From Actinomyces viscosus (GTDB lineage Bacteria; Actinomycetota; Actinomycetes; Actinomycetales; Actinomycetaceae), in the NCBI RefSeq assembly GCF_900637975.1, contig NZ_LR134477.1:1984001-2048000 (forward strand): a DNA stretch of 64,000 nucleotides, given 5' to 3'. Position 1 is the stretch's first letter, and the number at the start of each line of letters is the position of its first letter. The notes beneath the pieces were generated by a model that was given only the letters and a program-made list of their open reading frames with translations, was not told the origin of the DNA and searched no databases. The translations under genes and the position numbers were made by a program. Of this stretch, positions 8,013-16,860 are shown in pieces.

Positions 8013-8522
8013 TCAGCCAATCATGTAGACCATGCCGCGCCCGTCCTCGACAAGTTCCTCAGCAAATCGGCAGGCCTCCTGAAGATATCTGACGAGGTAT
8101 GACATGCTCTCTTCAGATCCTCCCCCGTGACTGCGCTTCGATATCGACGCCTCCTCCTGGCACAACAACTTCAGATCCCAGCTGATCCCCCTCATCTCCT
8201 CAGGCCTCAGCACTCTGACCCACGGCTCCCACTCCGGCCCGACCATGCGCACCCTCCCTTCAAACATGCGATAAGAAGGGCGACATTCTCCACCATTATT
8301 CTCAGCTCGAGTAAGTTCTTGCAGCTCATCCCAGGCCTTATCCAGATAGAGCATGTCCCTCTTCGGGACCACTTGCTTCATGGTGGCCGGCCCGGACATC
8401 ACGCCGCCCTCCATTCCCCAGGCGTCGGCAAGAGGATCGCAGGACAGGAACATCGAGGGACACTCAATAGCGTCGTCGATCCTGTCCGCCTCAACTGCAT
8501 ATGCGTAGTATCGAATTCCCAT
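8013..8522 (-). CDS. DUF1877 (YfbM-like) domain protein
   Basis: A 169-residue protein beginning MGIRYYAYAVEADRIDDAIE, with LSCDPLADAWG soon after. Many DUF1877/YfbM proteins start with MGI and have an aromatic strand followed by a DP-x-AD-W region. The remainder (LYLDKAWDELQELTRAEN and YLQEACRFAEELVEDGRG) is helical, acidic and soluble. Family function is unknown; some members sit near toxin or immunity loci. I start at 8522 because the conserved MGI lies there, although an ATG at 8549 is also in frame. It has no operon partner, and its base composition is lower in GC than the flanking operons, which suggests transfer. Confidence 0.55.
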   Translation of the reverse strand: MGIRYYAYAVEADRIDDAIECPSMFLSCDPLADAWGMEGGVMSGPATMKQVVPKRDMLYLDKAWDELQELTRAENNGGECRPSYRMFEGRVRMVGPEWEPWVRVLRPEEMRGISWDLKLLCQEEASISKRSHGGGSEESMSYLVRYLQEACRFAEELVEDGRGMVYMIG

Positions 8523-9025
8523 GCAACCATCATGCAAGAACCCCACCATTCATGCACATCCGGCCTTCCCGCCTTGTGGATAACATTCTTTATCCACAGC
8601 CTGAGATCGCCGGCCTCCCCCGACATCCCGCGGTTAACGCAACAGGTCGACCCCAGATGGATTCACGCGAGATGATCTGCCAGATTTCCAACGGAGCTCA
8701 CGCAGCCGAATTGATATCACCAGAACCCTTTCCCCACTCCGGTCCCGACTAGCAGCTTTCCGGCGCGAGCTCACCGTCAGGCCGGCGCCAGCGCAGCAGG
8801 GACACCCCGCCCTGGCGGCACTGCCCGCACGGCTACCGGCACCGCCACCCCACCGGATGCCGCCAAGCACAACCAACCAACCCGCAGGCCCGTCTCGGGA
8901 GGCGGCGACTCGCCCGACTTTGCAGAATCGCAACCATCCGTTACCTTATTGTAAGACGTCAGACATCTTCGGTCGGCGTTCCCCCGATGAGGCAAGGTCG
9001 CCTCGTTATCCCGAACGGAAGCCCT
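8523..9025. other. Upstream region of the sialidase gene
   Basis: No gene is supported in these 500 bases. A partial palindrome at 8955-8967 (GACGTCAGACATC) matches 10 of 13 positions of the reverse complement of the perfect palindrome 7370-7382 in front of the sulfatase operon. It lies 58 bp before the nanH start, where an operator could act. An AT-rich stretch (8938-8954) just before it could hold promoter elements. Confidence 0.35.
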
Positions 9026-11407
9026 ATGACAACAACGAAGTCCTCCGCCCTGAGGCGCCTGTCGGCCCTCGCGGGCTCGCTGGCTCTTGCCGTCACCGGC
9101 ATCATCGCAGCCGCGCCACCGGCGCACGCCACCCCCACGAGTGACGGCCTGGCCGATGTCACCATCACGCAGACGCATGCGCCGGCCGACGGCATCTACG
9201 CCGTCGGCGACGTCATGACCTTCGACATCACGCTGACCAACACCAGCGGCCAGGCCCGCTCCTTCGCCCCGGCCTCGACGAACCTGTCTGGCAACGTCCT
9301 CAAGTGCCGCTGGAGCAATGTCGCGGCCGGTGCCACCAAGACCGACTGCACGGGTCTGGCCACCCACACCGTGACGGCCGAGGACCTCAAGGCCGGCGGC
9401 TTCACCCCGCAGATCGCCTACGAGGTCAAGGCCGTGGGCTACAAGGGCGAGGCCCTGAACAAGCCCGAGCCGGTCACCGGCCCCACGAGCCAGATCAAGC
9501 CGGCCTCCCTCAAGGTCGAGTCCTTCACGCTTGCCTCCCCCAAGGAGACCTACACGGTCGGTGACGTCGTCAGCTACACGGTGCGCATCCGCTCACTGTC
9601 GGACCAGACCATCAACGTCGCCGCCACCGACTCCTCCTTCGACGACCTGGCCCGACAGTGCCACTGGGGCAACCTCAAGCCAGGCCAGGGAGCGGTCTAC
9701 AACTGCAAGCCGCTGACCCACACGATCACGCAGGCCGACGCCGACCACGGCACCTGGACGCCGTCGATCACCTTGGCCGCGACCGGGACCGACGGCGCGG
9801 CCCTCCAGACCCTGGCCGCCACCGGGGAGCCGCTGAGTGTCGTCGTCGAGCGCCCGAAGGCCGATCCGGCTCCGGCGCCCGACGCGAGCACGGAGCTTCC
9901 CGCCTCGATGAGCGATGCCCAGCACCTGGCCGAGAACACGGCCACCGACAACTACCGCATCCCGGCGATCACCACCGCCCCCAACGGGGACCTGCTGGTC
10001 TCCTACGACGAGCGCCCCAGGGACAACGGCAACAACGGCGGCGACTCGCCCAACCCGAACCACATCGTCCAGCGCCGCTCCACCGACGGCGGCAAGACGT
10101 GGTCGGCGCCGAGCTACATCCACCAGGGCGTGGAGACGGGGCGCAAGGTCGGCTACTCCGACCCGAGCTACGTCGTCGACAACCAGACGGGCACGATCTT
10201 CAACTTCCACGTCAAGTCCTTCGACCAGGGCTGGGGCCACTCACAGGCCGGCACCGACCCGGAGGACCGGAGCGTCATCCAAGCCGAGGTCTCCACCTCC
10301 ACCGACAACGGCTGGAGCTGGACCCACCGCACCATCACCGCGGACATCACGAGGGACAATCCGTGGACTGCGCGCTTCGCGGCCTCGGGCCAGGGCATCC
10401 AGATCCACCAGGGTCCGCACGCCGGTCGCTTGGTGCAGCAGTACACGATCAGGACCGCCGACGGGGTGGTGCAGGCTGTCTCCGTCTACTCCGACGACCA
10501 CGGGCAGACCTGGCAGGCGGGAACGCCGACCGGCACCGGCATGGACGAGAACAAGGTCGTCGAGCTCTCCGACGGCTCCCTCATGCTCAACTCGCGCGCC
10601 TCGGACGGCACGGGCTTCCGTAAGGTGGCCACCTCCACCGACGGCGGACAGACTTGGAGCGAGCCGGTCCCCGACAAGAACCTGCCCGACTCGGTGGACA
10701 ACGCCCAGATCATCCGCCCCTTCCCCAACGCCGCCCCCAGCGACCCGCGCGCCAAGGTGCTGCTGCTGAGCCACTCGCCGAACCCCAGGCCCTGGTCGCG
10801 CGACCGCGGCACCATCTCGATGTCCTGCGACAACGGCGCCTCCTGGGTGACCGGCCGGGTCTTCAACGAGAAGTTCGTCGGCTACACGACGATCGCGGTG
10901 CAGTCCGACGGCAGCATCGGCCTGCTCAGCGAGGACGGGAACTACGGCGGCATCTGGTACCGCAACTTCACGATGGGCTGGGTGGGCGACCAGTGCAGCC
11001 AGCCGCGCCCGGAGCCGAGCCCGAGCCCGACGCCGTCAGCAGCCCCGAGCGCCGAGCCGACCAGCGAGCCGACTACTGCGCCCGCACCGGAGCCCACCAC
11101 GGCGCCGAGCAGTGAGCCGAGCGTTTCGCCTGAGCCCTCGTCGAGTGCTATCCCGGCGCCGAGTCAGTCCTCGTCGGCGACGTCGGGACCGAGTACGGAG
11201 CCCGATGAGATTGATCGGCCCTCCGACGGTGCCATGGCGCAGCCGACCGGCGGGGCGGGTAGGCCCAGCACCTCGGTGACCGGGGCGACGTCGAGGAACG
11301 GCTTGTCGCGGACGGGTACCAACGCGCTGCTGGTTCTTGGTGTCGCTGCCGCAGCGGCCGCTGGGGGCTACCTGGTCCTGCGCATTCGTCGCGCCCGGAC
11401 CGAGTGA
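9026..11407 (+). CDS. nanH: Cell-wall-anchored exo-alpha-sialidase NanH
   Basis: A 793-residue secreted sialidase that removes terminal sialic acid from glycoproteins. A signal peptide (about residues 1-35, ending APPAHA) is followed by two Ig-like domains (TYTVGDVVSYTVRIRSLSDQ). The GH33 beta-propeller starts at TDNYRIPAITT (the RIP arginine, about residue 311). Asp-boxes SxDxGxxW are visible as STDGGKTW, STDNGWSW, SDDHGQTW, STDGGQTW and SCDNGASW. A Pro/Ser/Glu-rich wall spanner follows, then LSRTG (760-764), a hydrophobic helix and an Arg-rich tail, a non-canonical LPXTG signal. It resembles the A. viscosus sialidase as I recall it. ATG 9026 is preferred over 8987 because the signal peptide and GGAAG fit there. 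Regulation may be shared with the sulfatase operon. Confidence 0.95.
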   Translation: MTTTKSSALRRLSALAGSLALAVTGIIAAAPPAHATPTSDGLADVTITQTHAPADGIYAVGDVMTFDITLTNTSGQARSFAPASTNLSGNVLKCRWSNVAAGATKTDCTGLATHTVTAEDLKAGGFTPQIAYEVKAVGYKGEALNKPEPVTGPTSQIKPASLKVESFTLASPKETYTVGDVVSYTVRIRSLSDQTINVAATDSSFDDLARQCHWGNLKPGQGAVYNCKPLTHTITQADADHGTWTPSITLAATGTDGAALQTLAATGEPLSVVVERPKADPAPAPDASTELPASMSDAQHLAENTATDNYRIPAITTAPNGDLLVSYDERPRDNGNNGGDSPNPNHIVQRRSTDGGKTWSAPSYIHQGVETGRKVGYSDPSYVVDNQTGTIFNFHVKSFDQGWGHSQAGTDPEDRSVIQAEVSTSTDNGWSWTHRTITADITRDNPWTARFAASGQGIQIHQGPHAGRLVQQYTIRTADGVVQAVSVYSDDHGQTWQAGTPTGTGMDENKVVELSDGSLMLNSRASDGTGFRKVATSTDGGQTWSEPVPDKNLPDSVDNAQIIRPFPNAAPSDPRAKVLLLSHSPNPRPWSRDRGTISMSCDNGASWVTGRVFNEKFVGYTTIAVQSDGSIGLLSEDGNYGGIWYRNFTMGWVGDQCSQPRPEPSPSPTPSAAPSAEPTSEPTTAPAPEPTTAPSSEPSVSPEPSSSAIPAPSQSSSATSGPSTEPDEIDRPSDGAMAQPTGGAGRPSTSVTGATSRNGLSRTGTNALLVLGVAAAAAAGGYLVLRIRRARTE

Positions 11408-11415
11408 GAGTCGCG

Positions 11416-11475
11416 TTCAGGCTGATGCCTGAATGATGTGCGAGGGGCAGAACGCCGGTGCGTCCTGCCCCTCGC
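11416..11475 (+). terminator. Double hairpin after nanH
   Basis: TTCAGGC-tgat-GCCTGAA (11416-11433) is followed by an 11-bp stem GCGAGGGGCAG / CTGCCCCTCGC (11440-11450 and 11465-11475). Both are perfect and lie just past the nanH stop. There is no long U-run, but the strength suggests a terminator. Confidence 0.6.
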
Positions 11476-11520
11476 CTTCATGCATTACGGCGCGGATCCT
11501 AAGGCTATCGTGCACAGCTA

Positions 11521-11727
11521 ATGCGGCGTGACGGCGGACACGGCCGTGAGACTGCCAGGTACTTCGGCACATCGGCTGAGCTCTGGATGAGCCGGCAGAC
11601 CCACTACGAGCTGCGGCTTAAGCGCAGAGCGCTGCGAGAGCAGCTCGAGAACATCGTGCCACGCAAGTCCGTGGCACAGCAGAGCGAGCCGGTGCGGGCT
11701 CTCAGCGCTGAGGAAACATCTTCCTTG
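11521..11727 (+). pseudogene. HigA-type antitoxin remnant (C-terminal part)
   Basis: The frame from 11521 contains ARYFGTSAELWMSRQTHYEL, then RLKRRALREQLENIVPR. This matches the end of HigA addiction-module antitoxins, where ARYFGTxPxFWLNLQxxYDL and a terminal IVPR are conserved. The N-terminal HTH is absent upstream. The frame runs on into sequence antisense to yoeB, so the natural stop is lost too. A leftover of a TA module between nanH and the intact YefM-YoeB pair; no function is expected. Confidence 0.6.
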
Positions 11728-11982
11728 TCAGTAGTGGTAGCGAGCCTGAAGAATCACCAGGTCATCGCCAACAACGAGATACACAAGACGGTGCTCGTCA
11801 CTGATCCTCCGCGACCATGCGCCCGAGGCGCCGTACTTGAGCTGTTCGGGTTTGCCGATGCCACCGAAGGGGTCGCGAAGAGCTGCACCAATGAGTGTGT
11901 TGACTCGTTTGAGGACCCGACGATCCGTCGTCTGCCAATGCTTGTAGTCCTCCCAAGCAGACGGGTCCCATACGAGACGCAT
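11728..11982 (-). CDS. yoeB: YoeB-type toxin (Txe/YoeB family mRNA interferase)
   Basis: An 84-residue basic protein of normal YoeB length. It starts MRLVWDPSAWEDYKHWQTTD, contains LIGAALRDPFGGIGKPEQLK and ends SRRISDEHRLVYLV followed by ARYHY. These are the conserved YoeB blocks, with catalytic Glu/Arg/His in KPEQLK, SRRI and DEHRLVY and the typical terminal RYHY. YoeB binds the ribosomal A site and cleaves mRNA near start codons. The ATG overlaps the antitoxin stop by one base (TGATG), the usual coupling with yefM upstream. The module looks intact. Confidence 0.93.
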   Translation of the reverse strand: MRLVWDPSAWEDYKHWQTTDRRVLKRVNTLIGAALRDPFGGIGKPEQLKYGASGAWSRRISDEHRLVYLVVGDDLVILQARYHY

Positions 11983-12233
11983 CAGTCCTCCCAGTCGAGA
12001 TCATGGGTCTCAGTACGGCCCGAACGAGCCCGGTCGTAGGCGTCGAGAAGGCGTCGCGCGTTTTCAGGCGACCGGAACAGGTAGGCGGTCTCCTGCCAGG
12101 CGGCGTACTCGTCGGCAGGCATAAGAACAACAGCGCCCTTACGCGAAACAATCTCTACAGCGTCATGATCTGCATTGACCCGCTCGATGAGCGGGTACAG
12201 CGTCTTGCGAGCCTCACTTGCACTGATGGACAC
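11982..12233 (-). CDS. yefM: YefM-type antitoxin (Phd/YefM family)
   Basis: An 83-residue protein. The N-terminal DNA-binding fold (SISASEARKTLYPLIERVNA, then AVVLMPADEYAAWQETAYLF) and the acidic C-terminal toxin-binding tail (TETHDLDWED) are typical of YefM. It binds YoeB and represses the operon with it. The start is a GTG at 12233 with GAGGGGTG upstream. A near-perfect inverted repeat 13 bp upstream of the start is the probable operator. The module seems complete, unlike most TA loci in this region. Confidence 0.93.
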   Translation of the reverse strand: MSISASEARKTLYPLIERVNADHDAVEIVSRKGAVVLMPADEYAAWQETAYLFRSPENARRLLDAYDRARSGRTETHDLDWED

Positions 12234-12245
12234 AGGAACACCCCT

Positions 12246-12286
12246 CTTTCGCTAGTGGTACCAGATCATGGTACCATTAGCGAAAG
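12246..12286 (-). promoter_or_regulatory. Inverted-repeat operator of yefM-yoeB
   Basis: Two 18-base arms (CTTTCGCTAGTGGTACCA and its complement) match at 17 of 18 positions around a 5-bp centre. The array ends 13 bp before the yefM start. Each arm contains TGGTACCA, itself a palindrome, much like the paired short palindromes bound by YefM-YoeB complexes in other bacteria. Confidence 0.75.
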
Positions 12287-12385
12287 CAACCCACCCTCGC
12301 TGCACCGGGACTGACACTCACCCTCGACGGCTCCTGCACCACCCGACCACTGGCACACCCTTGACACACCCTGCCCCAGAGGACG

Positions 12386-12428
12386 AGCTCGACGGCGGTC
12401 ACCGGGCGCGCTTTCTAGTGAGACTGGA
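12386..12428 (-). pseudogene. Remnant of a hipB/hipA junction
   Basis: On the minus strand this segment encodes SLTRKRAR followed by a stop overlapping a GTG that begins TAVEL. The same junction occurs in the hipB-hipA pair at 17236-17280 (LTRKRAR, then ATGA, then MTAVEIV). Only about 43 bases of similarity remain, so a former second copy was almost wholly deleted or this is a recombination scar. Confidence 0.45.
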
Positions 12429-12883
12429 TGACCGAGAGGGCGTCCGACAGCCCTCATCAAGCAGCCCACCTGAAGAGCACCCTTGAACCGACTGCAGTAA
12501 CAGTAATGAAGCCGTCGGCAGCGACGGCGAGCCCCTGAGCACCTCACCACAAACGATTCTCACATCACCGTCCTCCGTCGCACCGGACACCTCCCGAGGT
12601 ATTCCAGGACAAAGCACCAGAACACTCTTGGCGACAATTCACCGTCCCACTCACCGACAGGCGGCCGCATAAGGCACATTAAATGATCAGATAAATAACG
12701 ACAACCCTTTTGTTTCACCAATAATTTCTTTTTCGTAACGCTTCTATGACATTCTTATAACGTCTTCAAAGCCGTTGACTGGTACACCACAATACTTGCC
12801 CAGAATTTGCCTCCCACGATACTCTTCACCGGCCACCAGCGGCCATCAACGGACCGCAAGTTCCTACTGAAGAGGAAGCATAA
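12429..12883. other. AT-rich upstream region of the adhesin gene
   Basis: No gene is supported. Bases 12660-12800 are distinctly AT-rich for this genome, with runs such as TTTTGTTTCACC and TTTCTTTTTCG and a TTATAA-type element at about 12756. This could be a strong or bent promoter region for the surface protein that begins at 12884. No clear -35/-10 pair was fixed. Confidence 0.4.
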
Positions 12884-15800
12884 ATGCAGGTTACTGCCGA
12901 TCTCAGGCACACCACACCCAGGGTACGGCTGGCGACCATCGCACTCGCCCTCCTAGCCCTGATTCTCAGCGCGATGCCACCTTTGCAGGCCTACGGCGCA
13001 GTCAATAACGGTATCGAGGTGTCGAGCCTCACCCTGTCCAAGTCCGACCGGGACGGCAACAACGCCTCGGGGGCCATCACAACACAGGACGTGGCCAAGC
13101 TGTCCTACACGTGGGACGCCACCAAGACCACGATCAATCCGGGAGACTCATTCTCAATCGATCTGGGCGACCATTTCAAGAACCTGGAAAGTCCGAAAAC
13201 CGTCTCTATGAGCCTTCCGTACAACGGGACATCCACAGAAGTGGGTACTTGCTCGTTGACAGAAAAAACCATGGAGTGCACCTTCAACGACAAGATCGAA
13301 GACCTCAAGAAGGCAGGGTTCACGGAGTTCAGGGGCTCAGGTGAGGCGCTGCTCCTCGTCACGCAGACCACCACCGCAGAGACGGTGGACATGACTGTCA
13401 ACGGCAGCCAGAAGGTGAGCGTCGACCTGCCGGGAACCGGGGGCATCGCGGGCCCCCCGCCAGCGGTCTACACCCCCTTCAAGTTCACGAAGGTCTCCTC
13501 GGTCATCACCTCGACATCCTCCTCCATGGTCTGGGAGGTGAACTTCGGCTCGGACTACATCAAGGAGCAGCTGGCCGGAGGAGCCGGCCCCATCATCGTG
13601 GACGGCAAGACCCGCCAGACGATCACCGTCACCGACACCCTCGGCCCCGGCATGACCTTCAACCCCGATCCGAGCAGGTGGAACCTCTCACTGCGCAACA
13701 GCGCCGCTGAGCCGGATATGTCCGGAGTCACCCTGACCAACGCTGCGGGCAAGGACCTGAGTACGAAGTACGGCGACTTCGACATGACGGTGGACATCCA
13801 GGGTCAGGTCGCCACCATCAAGGTCACCGGCCCCTTCGCCGCCAGCTCCAACTACAAGATCTCCTACCCCGTGACCTTCACCTCACACAACGGCAAGGCC
13901 ACCGCCGGCGTGCGCTACAACAACTCCGCCTCCCTCAACAACTCCGGGGCCCAGGGGGAGTTCACCCGCAGCTACACCGACTCCTTCAAGGTGAACGTGG
14001 AGATGGCCGCAGGATTCGGCGGATTCGAGATCGTCAAGATGCTTGACGGTAGCGGTCTGGACGCCGTCGACGTCACCTCCACGACCCTGCCGGTCAAGGT
14101 CGACTACGTCCTGCCCGGGCCCGCCAGCAGCTATGTCGGCTGGCAGGCTCCCGGGACGCTCCACGACGACGGCCTCAGCGGTACCGCCGTCCTCAACGTC
14201 AGTATCGGCAAGACCAACACGTTCCAGGGCACCTTCCCCCAGGGTACCGTCGTCACCCTGTCGGAGGACACCGGCCAGGCCTCCCCCGCCCCTTCCGGGT
14301 ACACCTGGGGGGATCCGGTCTTCATGGTCGGCAACACCGAGACCAATGTCCTGACCATCGGCAACCGGGTATCGACCAAGGTCACGCTCAACAACACCGC
14401 CGACCTCGTCAAGGCGCCCGGAACCTTCCAGGTGACGAAGACCGTCGTCGGCGCCCCCGCGGGTGGTCGTGACAAGGACTTCACCTTCACCTACACCTGC
14501 TCCGACGGCCAGTCCGGACAGGTGAGCGCTAAGGGCGACGGGACGGCGGTCCAGGCCGGCGCGACCTTCCCGCAGGACACCACCTGCACGGTGAAGGAGG
14601 ATGCCGACTCCGCGCAGCTCGACGGCTACACGCTCACGGCTCCCGAGGAGCAGACCGTCACCGTCAAGGACCCTGCCGAGCCGGTCGCCACGGCCGCGTT
14701 CACGAACTCCTACACCCGTGACACGGGGTCCTTCTCCATCGCCAAGTCGGTCCAGGGAGGCCCGGACGGGGCGGCCAACAGCCCCTACACCTTCACCTAC
14801 ACCTGCGACGGTGACGTGAAGGGCACCCTGACGGTCCCCGGTGACGGGACGGCCGTGTCCTCTCCGCAGATCCCGACCGGACTCTCCTGCACGATCGCGG
14901 AGGACGCCGCGTCGGCCGCCAAGGACGGGTACTCGGTGACCTCGACCCTGTCGCAGGACACGGTGACCATCGCCAAGGACCAGACCGTTGCCGTCACCGC
15001 CACCAACACCTACACCCGTGACACCGGTACCTTCTCGGTCACCAAGAGCGTCAAGGGCGATTACGTCCCGCAGGCGGGCGACTCCGTCAAGGTCGGCTAC
15101 ACCTGCAACGACCCCGACAGCACCCAGGGAAGCCTCGATGTGCCCATGGACGGCACCGCCGTCAGCGGGCCGGCCCTCCCCACGGGGACGGAGTGCACCC
15201 TGAGTGAGGACAACGCCTCGGCTCAGCGTGAGGGTTACGCGGTCGCCACCGCCTACTCCTCGACAACCGTGAGGATCGTGAAGGACCAGGTTCCGGACGT
15301 CTCGGTGACGAACACCTACACGCGCCAGACCGGGGGCTTCTCGGTCTCCAAGACGGTTCAGGGAGACGGCGCGCAGTCCGCTCCCGCGGAGTTCACCTTC
15401 GAGTACACCTGTACCGACAAGGTCACCGGCAAGGCCGGCTCCCCCAAGCAGGTCGTGGTCAAGGCCGGCGAGACCGCACACGTGGGCGACGTGCCGACCG
15501 GTTCCTGCACGCTCACGGAGAAGGACGCCTCCGCCAAGGGAACGAGCCTCTCAACGGCCCTGGCCGTCAACGGCACGCCCGTGCAAGGCGACAAAGCGAC
15601 CTTCGATGTCCTGGGCGGGGACGCCGCCGCCGTCAGCGTCTCGGCCGTCAACACCTACACCCTGGACCGCGGCACCTTCACCGTGTCGAAGAAGGTGGAG
15701 GGCGATGGCGCCAAGACCCACAAGAACGTCACCTTCACCTTCCAGTACACCTGCACCTCCGACGTCGAGGGCGAGGTCAGTGGTGAGCTGACGGCTCGCG

Positions 15801-16828
15801 GTGACGGCACTGCCGTCTCCGGGCCCGCGCTGCCCGTCGGGGCGACGTGCTCGGTGTCGGAGAAGGCGTCGTCGGCCCAGGTCAACGGCTATGACGTGAA
15901 GACCCCGGAGGCGCAGAACGTGACGATCGCGGAGAAGGACGCCGCGCTGTCCTTCACCAACGCCTACAGCCGTCAGACCGGCTCGTTCTCGGTGACCAAG
16001 ACGGTGACGGGAGCGGAGGCCGGCGACAAGCAGTTCTCCTTCGCCTACACCTGCACCGACGGGACCAAGGGCACGCTGAAGGCCAAGGCCGACGGCGAGG
16101 CGGTCGCCGGACCGAAGGTGCCCACCGGTACGCAGTGCACCGTGACCGAGGACGCCAAGGCGGCCGCGATCGACGGCTACACGCTGGCGACCCCGGAGGC
16201 CCAGACGGTGACGGTCTCGGAGAAGGACCAGGTGGTCAACGCCTCCTTCGTCAACACCTACAGCCGTCAGACCGGCTCGTTCTCGGTGACCAAGACCGTG
16301 ACGGGCGCGGAGGCCGGCGACAAGCAGTTCTCCTTCGCCTACACCTGCACCGACGGGACCAAGGGCACACTGAAGGCCAAGGCCGACGGCGAGGCGGTCG
16401 CCGGACCGAAGGTGCCCACCGGTACGCAGTGCACCGTGACCGAGGACGCCAAGGCGGCCGCGATCGACGGCTACACGCTGGCAGCCCCGGAGGCCCAAAC
16501 GGTGACGGTCTCGAAGAAGGACCAGGTGGTCAACGCCTCCTTCATCAACGCCTACACCGAGAATCCGAGTGTCCCGGAGCCGTCGGCGAGCCCCGAGCCG
16601 TCGGCGAGCCCCGAGCCCTCCGCATCCGGCGAGCCGACACCCAGCGACCCCGAGCCCTCAGCAAACCCTGAGCCGTCGGCGTCCAGCGAGCCGACACCCA
16701 GCGACCCGGCGCAGGAAGACTCCGGATCGTCTCTGGCCCGGACCGGGGCATTCGTGGGGATCCCCCTCGCCCTGGCTCTGGCCGCGATCGCGGGCGGCGT
16801 GCTCCTGGCGTATCGCCGCAGGGCGTGA
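12884..16828 (+). CDS. Large cell-wall-anchored adhesin with DUF5979 repeats
   Basis: A 1314-residue surface protein. The N-terminal signal peptide (hydrophobic residues ~17-36) is followed by a ~450-residue adhesin head (NPGDSFSIDLGDHF; KISYPVTFTSHNGKA) resembling collagen/fibrinogen-binding MSCRAMM domains. Seven DUF5979-type Ig repeats of ~100 residues follow (starting near residues 513, 615, 715, 816, 930, 1032 and 1130). Each has GxFxVxKxVxG, YTC and a late CTVxED, hinting at an intradomain bond. A Pro/Ser/Glu stalk and LARTG (1284-1288), a hydrophobic helix and RRRA complete the sortase signal. It probably mediates host or partner adhesion. ATG 12884 is preceded by AGAGGAAG. No pilin partner or sortase is nearby; the ligand is unknown. 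Confidence 0.88.
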   Translation: MQVTADLRHTTPRVRLATIALALLALILSAMPPLQAYGAVNNGIEVSSLTLSKSDRDGNNASGAITTQDVAKLSYTWDATKTTINPGDSFSIDLGDHFKNLESPKTVSMSLPYNGTSTEVGTCSLTEKTMECTFNDKIEDLKKAGFTEFRGSGEALLLVTQTTTAETVDMTVNGSQKVSVDLPGTGGIAGPPPAVYTPFKFTKVSSVITSTSSSMVWEVNFGSDYIKEQLAGGAGPIIVDGKTRQTITVTDTLGPGMTFNPDPSRWNLSLRNSAAEPDMSGVTLTNAAGKDLSTKYGDFDMTVDIQGQVATIKVTGPFAASSNYKISYPVTFTSHNGKATAGVRYNNSASLNNSGAQGEFTRSYTDSFKVNVEMAAGFGGFEIVKMLDGSGLDAVDVTSTTLPVKVDYVLPGPASSYVGWQAPGTLHDDGLSGTAVLNVSIGKTNTFQGTFPQGTVVTLSEDTGQASPAPSGYTWGDPVFMVGNTETNVLTIGNRVSTKVTLNNTADLVKAPGTFQVTKTVVGAPAGGRDKDFTFTYTCSDGQSGQVSAKGDGTAVQAGATFPQDTTCTVKEDADSAQLDGYTLTAPEEQTVTVKDPAEPVATAAFTNSYTRDTGSFSIAKSVQGGPDGAANSPYTFTYTCDGDVKGTLTVPGDGTAVSSPQIPTGLSCTIAEDAASAAKDGYSVTSTLSQDTVTIAKDQTVAVTATNTYTRDTGTFSVTKSVKGDYVPQAGDSVKVGYTCNDPDSTQGSLDVPMDGTAVSGPALPTGTECTLSEDNASAQREGYAVATAYSSTTVRIVKDQVPDVSVTNTYTRQTGGFSVSKTVQGDGAQSAPAEFTFEYTCTDKVTGKAGSPKQVVVKAGETAHVGDVPTGSCTLTEKDASAKGTSLSTALAVNGTPVQGDKATFDVLGGDAAAVSVSAVNTYTLDRGTFTVSKKVEGDGAKTHKNVTFTFQYTCTSDVEGEVSGELTARGDGTAVSGPALPVGATCSVSEKASSAQVNGYDVKTPEAQNVTIAEKDAALSFTNAYSRQTGSFSVTKTVTGAEAGDKQFSFAYTCTDGTKGTLKAKADGEAVAGPKVPTGTQCTVTEDAKAAAIDGYTLATPEAQTVTVSEKDQVVNASFVNTYSRQTGSFSVTKTVTGAEAGDKQFSFAYTCTDGTKGTLKAKADGEAVAGPKVPTGTQCTVTEDAKAAAIDGYTLAAPEAQTVTVSKKDQVVNASFINAYTENPSVPEPSASPEPSASPEPSASGEPTPSDPEPSANPEPSASSEPTPSDPAQEDSGSSLARTGAFVGIPLALALAAIAGGVLLAYRRRA
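15965..16552 (+). repeat. Near-identical tandem 294-bp duplication in the adhesin
   Basis: Bases 15965-16258 and 16259-16552 encode the last two DUF5979 domains and differ at only a handful of bases, while the other five domains have diverged. This points to a recent in-frame unit duplication, and the locus should vary in repeat number between strains. Confidence 0.9.
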
Positions 16829-16860
16829 GCCGGCGCGCTGAGAGCCGGTAACCGCGGCCG

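Noticed and set aside
11521..12039. A 172-codon plus-strand gene across yoeB
   Set aside because: Only its first ~60 codons resemble HigA; the rest is antisense to the well-supported YoeB toxin gene.
13883..15481. A 532-codon frame antisense to the adhesin
   Set aside because: Reflects the repeated codon pattern of the DUF5979 domains; the adhesin has signal peptide, repeats and sorting signal.
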